NCBI GenBank assembly: GCA_001805085.1
Contig: MHEA01000150.1
Location: 3,605-20,543 of the forward strand
Source: Nitrospirae bacterium GWC2_57_9
GTDB lineage: Bacteria; Nitrospirota; UBA9217
DNA length: 16,939 nt
Direction: 5' to 3'
How positions within the stretch are numbered: the first letter of the stretch is position 1; every line of letters starts with the position of its first letter. Below, one piece after another: positions 6,229-14,163 of this stretch. Made by a program: the position numbers and the translations under genes. The notes under the pieces are model-generated. The model saw only the letters and a list, made by a program, of their open reading frames with translations, was not told the DNA's origin and ran no database searches.

Positions 6229-8175
6229 TCAGCTCCTCTCCTTCATCTCCTCTGGCTTCGTCTCCGCAAAGACCGCTCTCAGCTCCCCGACCCGGCCCGC
6301 TTCGCAGGAAACAGCGAGACCGAACATATTCCTGCTGTAGCGGGCATCATAGGGCATTCTGCTCCTGCGGAACGGCCAGCTGTAAAAAATGAAACCCGAG
6401 AGGTTCGCCAGGGAGCCGAGCAGGATCATGCCTTCGAACCCCACGATGCAGTAGGGAATAATCGAGACCGGGTGTTTGCCGCCGACGATGAGACTGTTGA
6501 CGTTCGCTGTTCCGATGGCAAGCGCAAAGCCGCCGATGAGTCCGGTGAGAGCGCCTGCCAGTGTCCAGAAGCGGACGGGGCTCTTATCGTATCCGAGCAG
6601 GCGCTCCATTTTGGCAAGCCTGACCGGTGAAAAGAAATCGAGCTGATGGAATTCGGCAGCTTTAATTTTTTTCGCCGCCTCGATCAAAGCTCCTCCGTTG
6701 GCATACACGCCGGTAATCTGTGGCATATCAAAACCACCCCTCGGCTTGATCCGCTCTCTTAAGCGGTGAGGAAACAAAAGGGCTCTCCATTCCCGGGAGG
6801 CAGAGGCAGCGCGAAGAGGAAGTGTTTTGCCCGGTTCCACGGAAAGGTGGTGCGTTTCTCTTTCTCCGATCTCCGCTTTCAGGTCCGTTGTCGGGACCGC
6901 GGGAAGCAGCTTGGCGAAGAGAAGATAGAAAAAGAAAAAGAAGCAGAATGATCCGATCGTGATCCCTATTTCGAGCGGGTTGGGAAGGTAGAAGGACCAG
7001 TTATGGGGCATGAAATCGTGCCCCGTAGCAGAGGTGACGATCATCACCCGTTCCAGCCACATGCCCACATTCACGAGGATCCCGATGGCGAAGAGCGCCC
7101 TGACGCTTCGCCGAACGGACCGGATCACGAAGGCCAGGGGCGCAAACACATTGAAAAAGAAGAGGGACCAATAGACCGGGGCCATTGTGCCGAAGGCGAG
7201 ATACTGCATATACTGGGCCTCGACCCTGTTCCCGCCGTACCAGGCCATGAACGGTTCGATTGCGTAGGAATATGCGATGATAGCCGTGGTCACGAGGATC
7301 GTCTTGGCAACCGCTTCGAGATGGTCGATCCTGACGATCTCCTCGAGTTTCAGGAACCGGCGCATGGGGATCAGGAGCACCAGGGCAAGGGCGAGGCCGG
7401 AGTGGATCGCGCCTGCCACGAAATAGGGGGCGAACAGGGTCGTGTGCCACCCAGGCAGCTGGCTCATGGCAAAGTCCCAGGATACGATGGAGTGCACCGA
7501 GATCACGAGCGGCGTGGCAAGGGCTGAGAAATAGAGGTAGCTCCGGCCATAGTGGCGCCATTGGCTGCCTGCTCCGGACCAGCCTCCGGCCAGCAGCCGG
7601 TACAGCTTCGTTTTCCAGTGGTCCCGTCCGAGCGTCAGCTCGCAGCGGTCGCGGAAAGAGGCAAGGTCGGGAATAAGGCCGATATAGAAAAAGATCATGC
7701 TCACCGTGAAATAGGTGCTGACGGCGAGCACGTCCCAGACCAGGGGGCTGATGAAATTGGGCCAGAGCTCGCGCTGGCTCGGGTAGGGCAGAATGTAATA
7801 GATGACCCAGAAGCGTCCCATGTGGACGAGCGGGAAGAGGCCGGCGGTCATGATCGCGAAGATTGTCATGGCTTCCGTCGCCCGCGACACGGAATCGCGA
7901 AATCTGGCGCGTACCAGGAACAGGATAGCGGAAATAAGCGTGCCCGAGTGGGCGATGCCGACCCAGAACACGAAGTTCGCGATATAGACTCCCCAGTCGA
8001 TGGGCTGGTGAATGTTGGCTGCCCCCATCCCGAACTTGACCTGGTACAGCCAGAGCCCCGCGGCCAGCAGGATGCCGGCTCCCAGGACGAGCAGGACCAG
8101 GAAGTAGGTGACAGGGGGCCTGCCGGTCGCCCGCAGGACGTCGTCGTCGATCTGATGATAAGAAAGATTTGGCAT
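6229..8175 (-). CDS. ActC-ActD fusion, membrane subunits of alternative complex III
   Basis: 648 residues from the ATG at 8175 (MPNLSYHQIDDDV). Residues 1 to about 480 are an NrfD/PsrC-type ActC with around ten membrane helices (blocks INFVFWVGIAHSGTLIS-like, RELWPNFISPLVWDVLAVST, SIVSWDFAMSQLPGWHTTLF, ERVMIVTSATGHDFMPHNW). They bind quinol on the side facing ActB. From Met484 (MPQITGVYANGGALIEAAKK) begins a complete ActD/DUF3341 protein of 165 residues with two membrane helices. The two are usually separate genes; here no stop lies between them. A possible internal ribosome site (GAGGGGTGG, 6734-6742) precedes an ATG at 6726, so ActD may also be made alone. The start at 8220 is rejected because it lies in repeat DNA. 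Function follows from family and neighbours. Confidence 0.85.
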   Translation of the reverse strand: MPNLSYHQIDDDVLRATGRPPVTYFLVLLVLGAGILLAAGLWLYQVKFGMGAANIHQPIDWGVYIANFVFWVGIAHSGTLISAILFLVRARFRDSVSRATEAMTIFAIMTAGLFPLVHMGRFWVIYYILPYPSQRELWPNFISPLVWDVLAVSTYFTVSMIFFYIGLIPDLASFRDRCELTLGRDHWKTKLYRLLAGGWSGAGSQWRHYGRSYLYFSALATPLVISVHSIVSWDFAMSQLPGWHTTLFAPYFVAGAIHSGLALALVLLIPMRRFLKLEEIVRIDHLEAVAKTILVTTAIIAYSYAIEPFMAWYGGNRVEAQYMQYLAFGTMAPVYWSLFFFNVFAPLAFVIRSVRRSVRALFAIGILVNVGMWLERVMIVTSATGHDFMPHNWSFYLPNPLEIGITIGSFCFFFFFYLLFAKLLPAVPTTDLKAEIGERETHHLSVEPGKTLPLRAASASREWRALLFPHRLRERIKPRGGFDMPQITGVYANGGALIEAAKKIKAAEFHQLDFFSPVRLAKMERLLGYDKSPVRFWTLAGALTGLIGGFALAIGTANVNSLIVGGKHPVSIIPYCIVGFEGMILLGSLANLSGFIFYSWPFRRSRMPYDARYSRNMFGLAVSCEAGRVGELRAVFAETKPEEMKERS

Positions 8176-8206
8176 AAAAGAATCCGGAATAAAAAAAGAC
8201 CGTTCA

Positions 8207-8342
8207 TCACACGAAGCCACGAAGCCACGAAGGGAACCGTAGAAAAAATCTCATGAGTCAGGCGCTAAGATATAAAGTGAAAGCCGTAATTTTTGAAGTA
8301 AACGCAGTTAGCCTTTCTTCGTGGCTCTGTGGCTTCGTGTGA
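8207..8342. repeat. Imperfect inverted repeat, unit type CACGAAGC (copy 2)
   Basis: The left arm TCACACGAAGCCACGAAGCC then ACGAAGGG (8207-8234) is the near reverse complement of the right arm, CCTTTCTTCGTGGCTCTG then TGGCTTCGTGTGA (8312-8342). The core (about 8262-8280, GCGCTAAGATATAAAGTG) recalls the CTAAGAT core of copy 1 (4724-4941). It fills the actB-actCD spacer. Confidence 0.85.
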
Positions 8343-8351
8343 GGACAGATT

Positions 8352-11240
8352 TCAAGTTTTGCTTTTCTCTTCCTGTAATATCCTGAACAGATAGGTCACC
8401 GCGGGTTTGGTGTTCAGTTCTTCCAGCACATGATACCGCCGCGGATGTTCCCGCGTAATTTTGCTCACCTTCGATGCCGGGTCCAGCAGGTCACCGAACG
8501 TAAAGACCTTTGCGGGGCAGGACTGGACGCAGGCCGGCTGGACTTCGCCGTCCTTCACCTTCCGGTTCTCCCTTTTGGCCCGGTGCTGCGCGCTCCTGAT
8601 CCGCTGGATGCAGAAGGTGCATTTTTCCATGACGCCCCGGACCCGGACGGTCACTTCCGGGTTCAACTGCCAGGTAAGCTGCTGCTCCCATTTTATATTC
8701 AGCCAGTTGAAGCGGCGGACCTTGTAGGGACAGTTGTTGGAGCAGTAGCGCGTGCCGATGCAGCGGTTGTAGATCTGTGCGTTCAGCCCTTCTTCGTTGT
8801 TGACCGAGGCGAACACCGGGCAGACCGGCTCGCAGGGCGCGCTGTCGCAGTGCTGGCAGAGCATGGGCAGCCAGCCGATGCGGAGCGGGTCCTTATCGTG
8901 CCGGCGATAGGGGACGATCCGGAGCCAGGGGAGATGCCTGCCTTCCCGGAAGCGCCTCTTCCCCACAACAGCGATATTGTTCTCGGCATAGCACGCGATT
9001 GCGCAGGCGCCGCAGCCGATGCAGCGCTGGAGATCGATCGTCATGGCCCAGCGATGGCCTTTGTGCTTATGCGGCGGGTACAGGTCGCGCTCGGGTGTAT
9101 AGCCTTCCTCCAGGGGAAGGGTCAGCGGGCCGGGCTTCATGGTGCGTGCCTGGTCGAGGTTCACCCATTGCAGCAGCTCCCGTTCATGCTGCTGCGTCGT
9201 GCTCATGCCGGCGGCATTCGCTTCCGCCCGGCCCGTTTTTTTTATCGTCACCCGGCCGAAATATCCCTCGACCTTCATGCCCGCGGGCAGTAGCAGGAAC
9301 GCATTAGCTCCCCGGTTTGCGGCAAGCGAGCCGAGTGCGGTGTGGCCCTGGCCGAAGGATATGGCGACTGCTTCTGCTGCGATCTCTTCCGTGACGCGCG
9401 CAGACGCCTGAATGCTCAGATTTTCCAGGGAGGATAGCTCGATCATGTCCCCCTCCTCGATCCCGAGCACCTGCGCCTTTTTTGGGTGAAGGTCTATCCA
9501 GCTGTCCCAGGCGAACGTGCTGACCGGCTCGGGCGCTTCCTGCATCCATCCGCGGTTCGCGGTCCTGCCGTCAAAGAGCATGATCGAGGGCCAGAGCCAG
9601 AGAGCTGCCTCGTCGCTCCTGAACTCGATGCCGGCGGATTGCTTCAGCGAAAGGGCCGCCTGCCTCAGCTCCGCGCCTTGCCTGGCTGCGGCATCGCCGG
9701 CCGGCCAGGAGCCTCCCTTCCGGAGCGATTCTTCCCATCCCGTCCGTCCCTGGGAACGCCAGCGCTGTTCGAGCCAGTCGCGCGTCGACCCTGGGGCCGC
9801 CCCGTTCGGACCTGTTCTCATGACCTTTTGCCGGCTCGCAGCCAGACGGATCAGGGCATCGCCGGCATCCATGGACGCGCCGAGAGGCCGCATCGTGGGC
9901 TGCATCAGGCTCCGGACGCCTGCCCAGGGCTCGTACTCGCCCCAGGACTCGAGGTCGTCATGGACCGGCAGAAACCAGTCCGCCAGGGATGCTGTTTCGT
10001 CCAGCATGGTGCCGAGGCAGACGACCAGCCCCGCTTTCCTGATCAAAGCCCTCGATCCGGGCCTGGTGTAGACCGGGTTGGTTTTGTGGATGATCAGGAC
10101 ATCTTCGGGAGTGAGCGTGTTCAGAAACGAGGCGACCTGATCTTCGCCGGCGGTATGAGACAGGGCATGGGGCGCGGAAAAGTCTATGATGGTGCCGATG
10201 CTCCCTGCGGCAATGTTCAACAAGGTCACCACCTGCGCCAGCTGGTCCGCCGCGGGTCCTGTGGCGCCGACCGGGCCCGCAAGCGCCACCGCTTTCGGGG
10301 TGCTGAGCCTCTCTGCCATGGCCCTCAGGTCCTGCCCGGGAAGGCCGGAGCTCCGAACGTCGATATTCGCCACGGCAGGACCGATAACATCGCGGCCGTT
10401 CCTGATCATTCCTTCCGCGTGCATGACCTTGAGCAGGGCGAGGGCGACGTCTCTTTCCCTGCCCGGAACGACCGGAAAGAATCTGTCCGCGTTCGCCGCT
10501 GTCATGGAAAGCCGCGGGCCGACGTAGTCGAAGCGCCCGATCCTCCCGTCCTTCAGTTCATGCATATCCGCGAACTGCCAGGCGAATTGCACGTTCGAGA
10601 CCCAGGATTCAAGGAAGTCGGCACCAAAGCTCAGTATGTAGGCTGCCTCGTTCAGATGATAAAAGGGGATGATTGGCCGGCCGAGCAGCAGGCCATGTGC
10701 CTTGCGCAGGGGGTCATAAGCAAAGGCCTCGTAGAGCAGGACCCGGTCCGATCCGAAGCTCTGGGCAAAAGCCGTCATGATCTCGGCAAGGGACCCGGTC
10801 TCGAGCCTGCTCAGGACCGCCACACGGCCGTTGGCCTTCGCGAGCCGGCCGCCGATCTCCTCCATGGCCTTCTGCCAGCTCTCCTGCCGGAAGGCTCCCG
10901 TGCTTTCGTCCCTTACGCGCACGCCGCTGACCCGGTCGGGATCATAGATGCCCTGGAGCGCGGACTGGCCCCGCGGGCAGAGTCCGCCGCGGTTCACGGG
11001 ATGGCCGGGATTTCCTTCCGCCTTCGTGATTCTCCCGTTCACCTGCCGGATATGCATGCCGCAGCCCGCAGGGCATTCCCTGCAGGTCGTGGCGACCGTT
11101 TGCCAGGCTGCCGGCTGCAAGGGTTCGGGCAGGTTCACGGAGGGAACAAGCTTGCCCACGGATTTGACGCCGCTGTCGGAAGCGAGGGTTGCTCCGCCGA
11201 TGGCGGCAACTTTCATGAAGGTGCGACGGGAGAGTGTCAT
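8352..11240 (-). CDS. actB: ActB-like Fe-S/molybdopterin-fold subunit of alternative complex III
   Basis: 962 residues from the ATG at 11240. A Tat signal (SRRTFMK, residues 4-10) predicts export of the folded protein. The first part is a molybdopterin-oxidoreductase-type fold with an N-terminal Cys set (CRECPAGC, about 53-60, plus GGLCPRG) for one Fe-S cluster; in known ActB this half carries no molybdenum, which is assumed here. From about residue 733 comes a four-cluster ferredoxin-type part: CIGCGACAIAC (740-750), CQHCDSAPCEPVC (795-807), CIGTRYCSNNCPYKVRRFNW and CTFC with CVQSC. It would carry electrons from the ActC quinol site to the ActA hemes on the periplasmic side. Both halves are in one polypeptide, as usual for ActB. 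The start at 11279 (TTG) is rejected because those residues come from repeat DNA. No clear ribosome binding site is seen. Confidence 0.9.
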   Translation of the reverse strand: MTLSRRTFMKVAAIGGATLASDSGVKSVGKLVPSVNLPEPLQPAAWQTVATTCRECPAGCGMHIRQVNGRITKAEGNPGHPVNRGGLCPRGQSALQGIYDPDRVSGVRVRDESTGAFRQESWQKAMEEIGGRLAKANGRVAVLSRLETGSLAEIMTAFAQSFGSDRVLLYEAFAYDPLRKAHGLLLGRPIIPFYHLNEAAYILSFGADFLESWVSNVQFAWQFADMHELKDGRIGRFDYVGPRLSMTAANADRFFPVVPGRERDVALALLKVMHAEGMIRNGRDVIGPAVANIDVRSSGLPGQDLRAMAERLSTPKAVALAGPVGATGPAADQLAQVVTLLNIAAGSIGTIIDFSAPHALSHTAGEDQVASFLNTLTPEDVLIIHKTNPVYTRPGSRALIRKAGLVVCLGTMLDETASLADWFLPVHDDLESWGEYEPWAGVRSLMQPTMRPLGASMDAGDALIRLAASRQKVMRTGPNGAAPGSTRDWLEQRWRSQGRTGWEESLRKGGSWPAGDAAARQGAELRQAALSLKQSAGIEFRSDEAALWLWPSIMLFDGRTANRGWMQEAPEPVSTFAWDSWIDLHPKKAQVLGIEEGDMIELSSLENLSIQASARVTEEIAAEAVAISFGQGHTALGSLAANRGANAFLLLPAGMKVEGYFGRVTIKKTGRAEANAAGMSTTQQHERELLQWVNLDQARTMKPGPLTLPLEEGYTPERDLYPPHKHKGHRWAMTIDLQRCIGCGACAIACYAENNIAVVGKRRFREGRHLPWLRIVPYRRHDKDPLRIGWLPMLCQHCDSAPCEPVCPVFASVNNEEGLNAQIYNRCIGTRYCSNNCPYKVRRFNWLNIKWEQQLTWQLNPEVTVRVRGVMEKCTFCIQRIRSAQHRAKRENRKVKDGEVQPACVQSCPAKVFTFGDLLDPASKVSKITREHPRRYHVLEELNTKPAVTYLFRILQEEKSKT

Positions 11241-11243
11241 GGT

Positions 11244-11363
11244 TAGTTCGGAGTTAGGAGTTCGTAGTTCGGTGATCAAAGATAAAAGTCGTACGGAGTC
11301 GGAGAGTCGTTAGCGCCGGGTCTTTGTTGTTAACTCCGCACTCCGAACTCAACACTCCGAACT
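11244..11363. repeat. Imperfect inverted repeat, unit type GAGTTCGGAGTTCG (copy 1)
   Basis: The left arm TAGTTCGGAGTTAGGAG then TTCGTAGTTCGG (11244-11272) pairs with TTAACTCCGCACTCCGAACT then CAACACTCCGAACTG (about 11330-11364). It fills the DUF2231-actB spacer and reaches within 4 bases of the actB start codon. Confidence 0.8.
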
Positions 11364-11367
11364 GCAC

Positions 11368-11841
11368 TTACGCCGCCTTCTTCCACTCCCGCGGCGGTTC
11401 GCCTGCCTGCGGCTGCCCGAGTTCCACCGCGGCCCCGTGCAGGTACACCATGGAGCCGCCCAGCCATCCCGAGACCATGATCGTGATCACGCCCAGGATG
11501 GACAGGATGAAGGGGACCGTGCCCGGTCCCGCGCTCTGGCGTACGGAAAAACTTGCCACGAAAAGGACCAGGGCGGCGATGTTCAGGAGAGCATGCCCGA
11601 GGCCGATCCTCTTTGCAGCCGACTCTTTCATGTCCAGAAGGTCGAAAAAACCGGGAAGAGCGGCTGCTACCGCTCCTATGATCCCGCCGCCCATCGTGTA
11701 GAGCGCAACCGTGTCCCAGACGGCATTTCCCGTTGCCCTGAAAACGATGTCGCAGGCAAGCGAGAATACCCAGAGGCCGATGGGAAAGGCGACGAGCATG
11801 GGGTGGACGGGATGTCCCGCGATGTTCACTTTGGCGGTCAT
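11368..11841 (-). CDS. DUF2231 membrane protein
   Basis: 157 residues with four hydrophobic segments. The family signature is at the start (NIAGHPVHPMLVAFPIGLWV), followed by a segment ending GGGIIGAVAAALPGFFDLLD, then GHALLNIAALVLFVASF, and a last helix ending SGWLGGSMVYLHG. DUF2231 proteins are small integral membrane proteins of unproven role, often encoded beside cytochromes and redox genes; a conserved His pair in the first loop (HPVHP) is present. A good ribosome binding site (GGAGG, about 8 bases before the ATG at 11841) supports the start. As the first gene before actB on the same strand it may be an accessory part of the respiratory cluster, but that is inferred from position only. 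Confidence 0.85.
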   Translation of the reverse strand: MTAKVNIAGHPVHPMLVAFPIGLWVFSLACDIVFRATGNAVWDTVALYTMGGGIIGAVAAALPGFFDLLDMKESAAKRIGLGHALLNIAALVLFVASFSVRQSAGPGTVPFILSILGVITIMVSGWLGGSMVYLHGAAVELGQPQAGEPPREWKKAA

Positions 11842-11898
11842 GGCGATACCTCCGCGATTAAGAAAGTCGTTCGGGATCGGAAGGGATTCTAAAAATTG

Positions 11899-12053
11899 TT
11901 CGGAGTCAGGAGTTCGGAGTTCGGAGAGGCGCCTCCGGGATTGGGAAAGTCGTTCGGAGTCAAGAGTTCGGAGAAACTCCGAACTCCGAACTCGTCACCT
12001 CGAACTGATGCTAAGTCGTTAACTCCGAACTCCGAACTCGACACTCCGAACTG
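11899..12053. repeat. Compound inverted repeat, unit type GAGTTCGGAGTTCG (copy 2)
   Basis: Two forward tandems (11899-11926 and 11952-11972, units like GTTCGGAGT) are followed by two reverse tandems (11973-12007 and 12019-12053, units like ACTCCGAACTCCGAACTC). The last reverse tandem overlaps the 3' end of the SDR gene and supplies its final 11 codons. It fills the SDR-DUF2231 spacer. Confidence 0.8.
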
Positions 12054-13062
12054 ATTTAAGCTGTTTAAACGCGATGCTGCCGACGAACCCGCTCACGCCT
12101 GCGGCCAGGAGGCCCAGACCCACTTTGTACTTGTGCTTCGCGATCCAGAGCTGAGTGCTTCCGCTGCGGGAACGGTTGTCGAACCGGCCATGGGCCTCGT
12201 AATCGCCGGGGACCGTTTGATAGAGGTTGTCCGCGCGGTGCGGGTCCTCGGGCTCGCGGGTCTGCTGGTCCTGGTAGTTCGTGCGGGCCAGGTATTTGTC
12301 CAGCAGGTGCGGCGCTACTTTGTTCGCTACAATGGCCTGGACCGTCGATGCGCCGACATACACTTCCCTCCGCTTCCGGTGGGCGGCCCAGTAAACCGCA
12401 TCAGCGCCCACTTCGGGCTGGTAGATGGGCGGCACGGGCCTGGCGCGGCGATCGAGGTTCGACCGCACCCAGTCGAACTGGGGCGTGTTCATCGCGGGAA
12501 GCTGAACCATGGTGATGTGAACATTGCTCTTGTCATGCATCAGTTCCGACCTGATCGAATCGGTAAAGCCGCGGATCGCGTGCTTTGCCCCGCAATAGGC
12601 AGACTGGAGCGGTATGCTGCGGTGGGCCAGGACGGAGCCGACCTGGACTATCGTGCCGTGATCGCGGGGTATCATGCGGCTGAGGGCCGCCATCGTTCCA
12701 TGCACATATCCCAGATAGGTCACCTCCGTCACGCGGCGGAACTCCTCGGCTGTCATCTGTTTGAACGGCGAGAACAGGGAGACCATGGCATTATTGATCC
12801 AGATATCGATCGGCCCGAGGGCGTCTTCAATCCCGGCAGCGGCATTCTCGACCATCTGCGCGTTTGATACGTCAGCGGACACCGCGACCGCCGTTGCGCC
12901 GATCGTCTCCACTTCCTCCTTGGCGGACTCCAGCCGCTCGCAGTCCCGGGCGATGATGCCGATCCTTGCTCCCGCCATCGCGAATTTCCGGACAATGGCC
13001 CGGCCCACGCCGGCGGTTCCGCCCGTGACGACGACCACTTCAGGCTGCTTTTCGGATCGCAT
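12019..13062 (-). CDS. Short-chain dehydrogenase/reductase with C-terminal membrane segment
   Basis: 347 residues. The Rossmann nucleotide site is TGGTAGVGR near the N-terminus, DVSN follows, then NNAMVS, the catalytic Ser in VQVGSVLAH and the catalytic Tyr/Lys in YCGAK: a classical NAD(P)-dependent SDR with all active-site residues. After the catalytic domain (about 250 residues) comes a polar linker, then a hydrophobic segment (VGLGLLAAGVSGFVGSIAF) that would anchor it to the membrane. Long SDRs with such tails occur in many bacteria; the substrate is unknown. Start at 13062 with AGGAG 7 bases upstream. The last 11 residues (SVRSVEFGVRS) are encoded by the spacer repeat, so the gene's original end has been replaced or extended. 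A promoter lies about 240 bases upstream. Confidence 0.88.
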   Translation of the reverse strand: MRSEKQPEVVVVTGGTAGVGRAIVRKFAMAGARIGIIARDCERLESAKEEVETIGATAVAVSADVSNAQMVENAAAGIEDALGPIDIWINNAMVSLFSPFKQMTAEEFRRVTEVTYLGYVHGTMAALSRMIPRDHGTIVQVGSVLAHRSIPLQSAYCGAKHAIRGFTDSIRSELMHDKSNVHITMVQLPAMNTPQFDWVRSNLDRRARPVPPIYQPEVGADAVYWAAHRKRREVYVGASTVQAIVANKVAPHLLDKYLARTNYQDQQTREPEDPHRADNLYQTVPGDYEAHGRFDNRSRSGSTQLWIAKHKYKVGLGLLAAGVSGFVGSIAFKQLKSVRSVEFGVRS

Positions 13063-13116
13063 GTTCTTTCTCCTCTTGTTTCTCCTTGAGCTTCAATAAA
13101 ATTTAGATCCCCGTTC

Positions 13117-13228
13117 CACAGAGGCGCACCCTGCACACCCTATTCTCGCGCATCCGCACTCGAGGACATTGGGTGCAAGACTCGCGTTACCACTCGTTCA
13201 TTATTCCAGCTCTCTCTGTGCCTCTGTG
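13117..13228. repeat. Short inverted repeat in the SDR leader
   Basis: CACAGAGGCGCAC (13117-13129) pairs imperfectly with GTGCCTCTGTG (13218-13228), itself preceded by a CTCTCTGTG partial unit. It has the same design as the other spacer repeats but is weaker. Confidence 0.5.
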
Positions 13229-13297
13229 TCAGGCATATTCCCGTCTGTTGTCCGGGTCCTCGTACTAAAGCCGCCGCACTCCGGGGATCCTTTTTTG

Positions 13298-13325
13298 AAG
13301 ATAACACCGAAAAAACATTTGTCAA
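13298..13325 (-). promoter_or_regulatory. Predicted sigma-70-type promoter upstream of the SDR gene
   Basis: Read on the minus strand: TTGACA (13320-13325, perfect -35), a 16-base spacer and TATCTT (13298-13303, 4 of 6 matches). It would start a transcript with a leader of about 230 bases that contains the 13117-13228 inverted repeat. It may serve the SDR gene and possibly the DUF2231-act genes. The rest of the NarJ-SDR spacer (to 13483) shows no gene. Confidence 0.5.
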
Positions 13326-13483
13326 TTTGCGGAATACCAAGGTTGTGCTCCCCTTGCGGGAGGAGGGCGTGAGCGGTGCCCCTGCTGCCACCGTTGCCGG
13401 GGAACGAAGGCCGACTGAGGAGGGGGGCTTCCTGTTCCCGGAGGAGGCGGATTTCCGCGGCTTGACCTCGAGAAGGATGAGCG

Positions 13484-14044
13484 TTACCGGGCAGCCGCGT
13501 ACTGAGCAGGTCCGACAGCTGCGTATCGGTCTTCGGTCTCGAGCGTATGGAGAACCGCGAGCAGGACGTCGCGGTAGGGGTTGTCTTTGCCGTCGAGCGC
13601 CTTGACCATCTTCCTGACCGCGGGGATCAGGCAATAAGAGATCAGGTCCCGCGCTTCTTCCACCGAATCCTGCACGATAAGGGACCGCAGCATCACGGCG
13701 ATATGATCGGGTGTTTCTTTTTTCCGGGAGTCGACATGGGAAAGGTATTCATCCTTGACCTTGGCGGCGAAGAGCGTGCGGCTGCGGTCATGGCCGAACA
13801 GGTGATGCCCCACATAGGGGCAGCAGGCGGCATTGCAGTCAAAGGTGCTGTCGTATATCCCCTGGAGACGGCCGAGCGGATTGGCGAAACAGAATGCCAG
13901 GAAATGCTCCAGACAGGTTTTCGCCTCCCAGCTCACGGGCTCCAGCATCCGGACCGATTCGCCGAGCTGGTCCGTCAGTTGTGCCGTAGGACACTCAAGA
14001 ATTGCCGCCAGAATCCTGAATATCTTTTTCCCTCTTTTGACCAT
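13484..14044 (-). CDS. NarJ/TorD-type molybdoenzyme chaperone
   Basis: 186 residues from the ATG at 14044 (MVKRGKKIFRILAAILECPT), with a G-rich ribosome site (GGGGG) just upstream. The all-helical layout and segments such as LEPVSWEAKTCLEHFLAFCF, LGRLQGIYDSTFDCNAACCP, YVGHHLFGHDRSRTLFAAK and CLIPAVRKMVKAL match the NarJ family. These cytosolic chaperones hold Tat-exported or membrane molybdenum enzymes until the cofactor is inserted. No narGHI or other molybdoenzyme lies next to it; the only molybdopterin-fold protein in the window is ActB, three genes downstream. It may serve ActB or an enzyme outside the window. The upstream start at 14125 would run into the SOD terminator hairpin and is rejected. 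Confidence 0.75.
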   Translation of the reverse strand: MVKRGKKIFRILAAILECPTAQLTDQLGESVRMLEPVSWEAKTCLEHFLAFCFANPLGRLQGIYDSTFDCNAACCPYVGHHLFGHDRSRTLFAAKVKDEYLSHVDSRKKETPDHIAVMLRSLIVQDSVEEARDLISYCLIPAVRKMVKALDGKDNPYRDVLLAVLHTLETEDRYAAVGPAQYAAAR

Positions 14045-14070
14045 GGTTCCCCCGTCTTGACGGATCTTAT

Positions 14071-14131
14071 AAATAAAAACAGGCCTGTGCCGGTTATGCG
14101 CTCTTCGGCGCACCGCCCCCTGCACAGACCT
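14071..14131 (-). terminator. Terminator of the superoxide dismutase gene
   Basis: On the minus strand, AGGTCTGTGC (14122-14131) pairs over 10 bp (one G-U) with GCACAGGCCT (14081-14090), with a second small stem inside (TGCGC/GCGCA). It is followed by GTTTTTATTT. It lies about 30 bases after the SOD stop. Confidence 0.75.
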
Positions 14132-14163
14132 TATGCCGGTAGTGTAATCACCCGGACCCGGCG

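Noticed and set aside
8207..8342. Reading the CACGAAGC tandem blocks as a CRISPR array
   Set aside because: Units are about 8-10 bases with no regular spacers, and the second block is in reverse complement orientation; there are no cas genes.
9486..11246. Plus-strand 586-codon open frame antisense to actB
   Set aside because: Antisense shadow of a high-GC gene; it has no recognisable domain, and ActB on the other strand has all expected Cys motifs.
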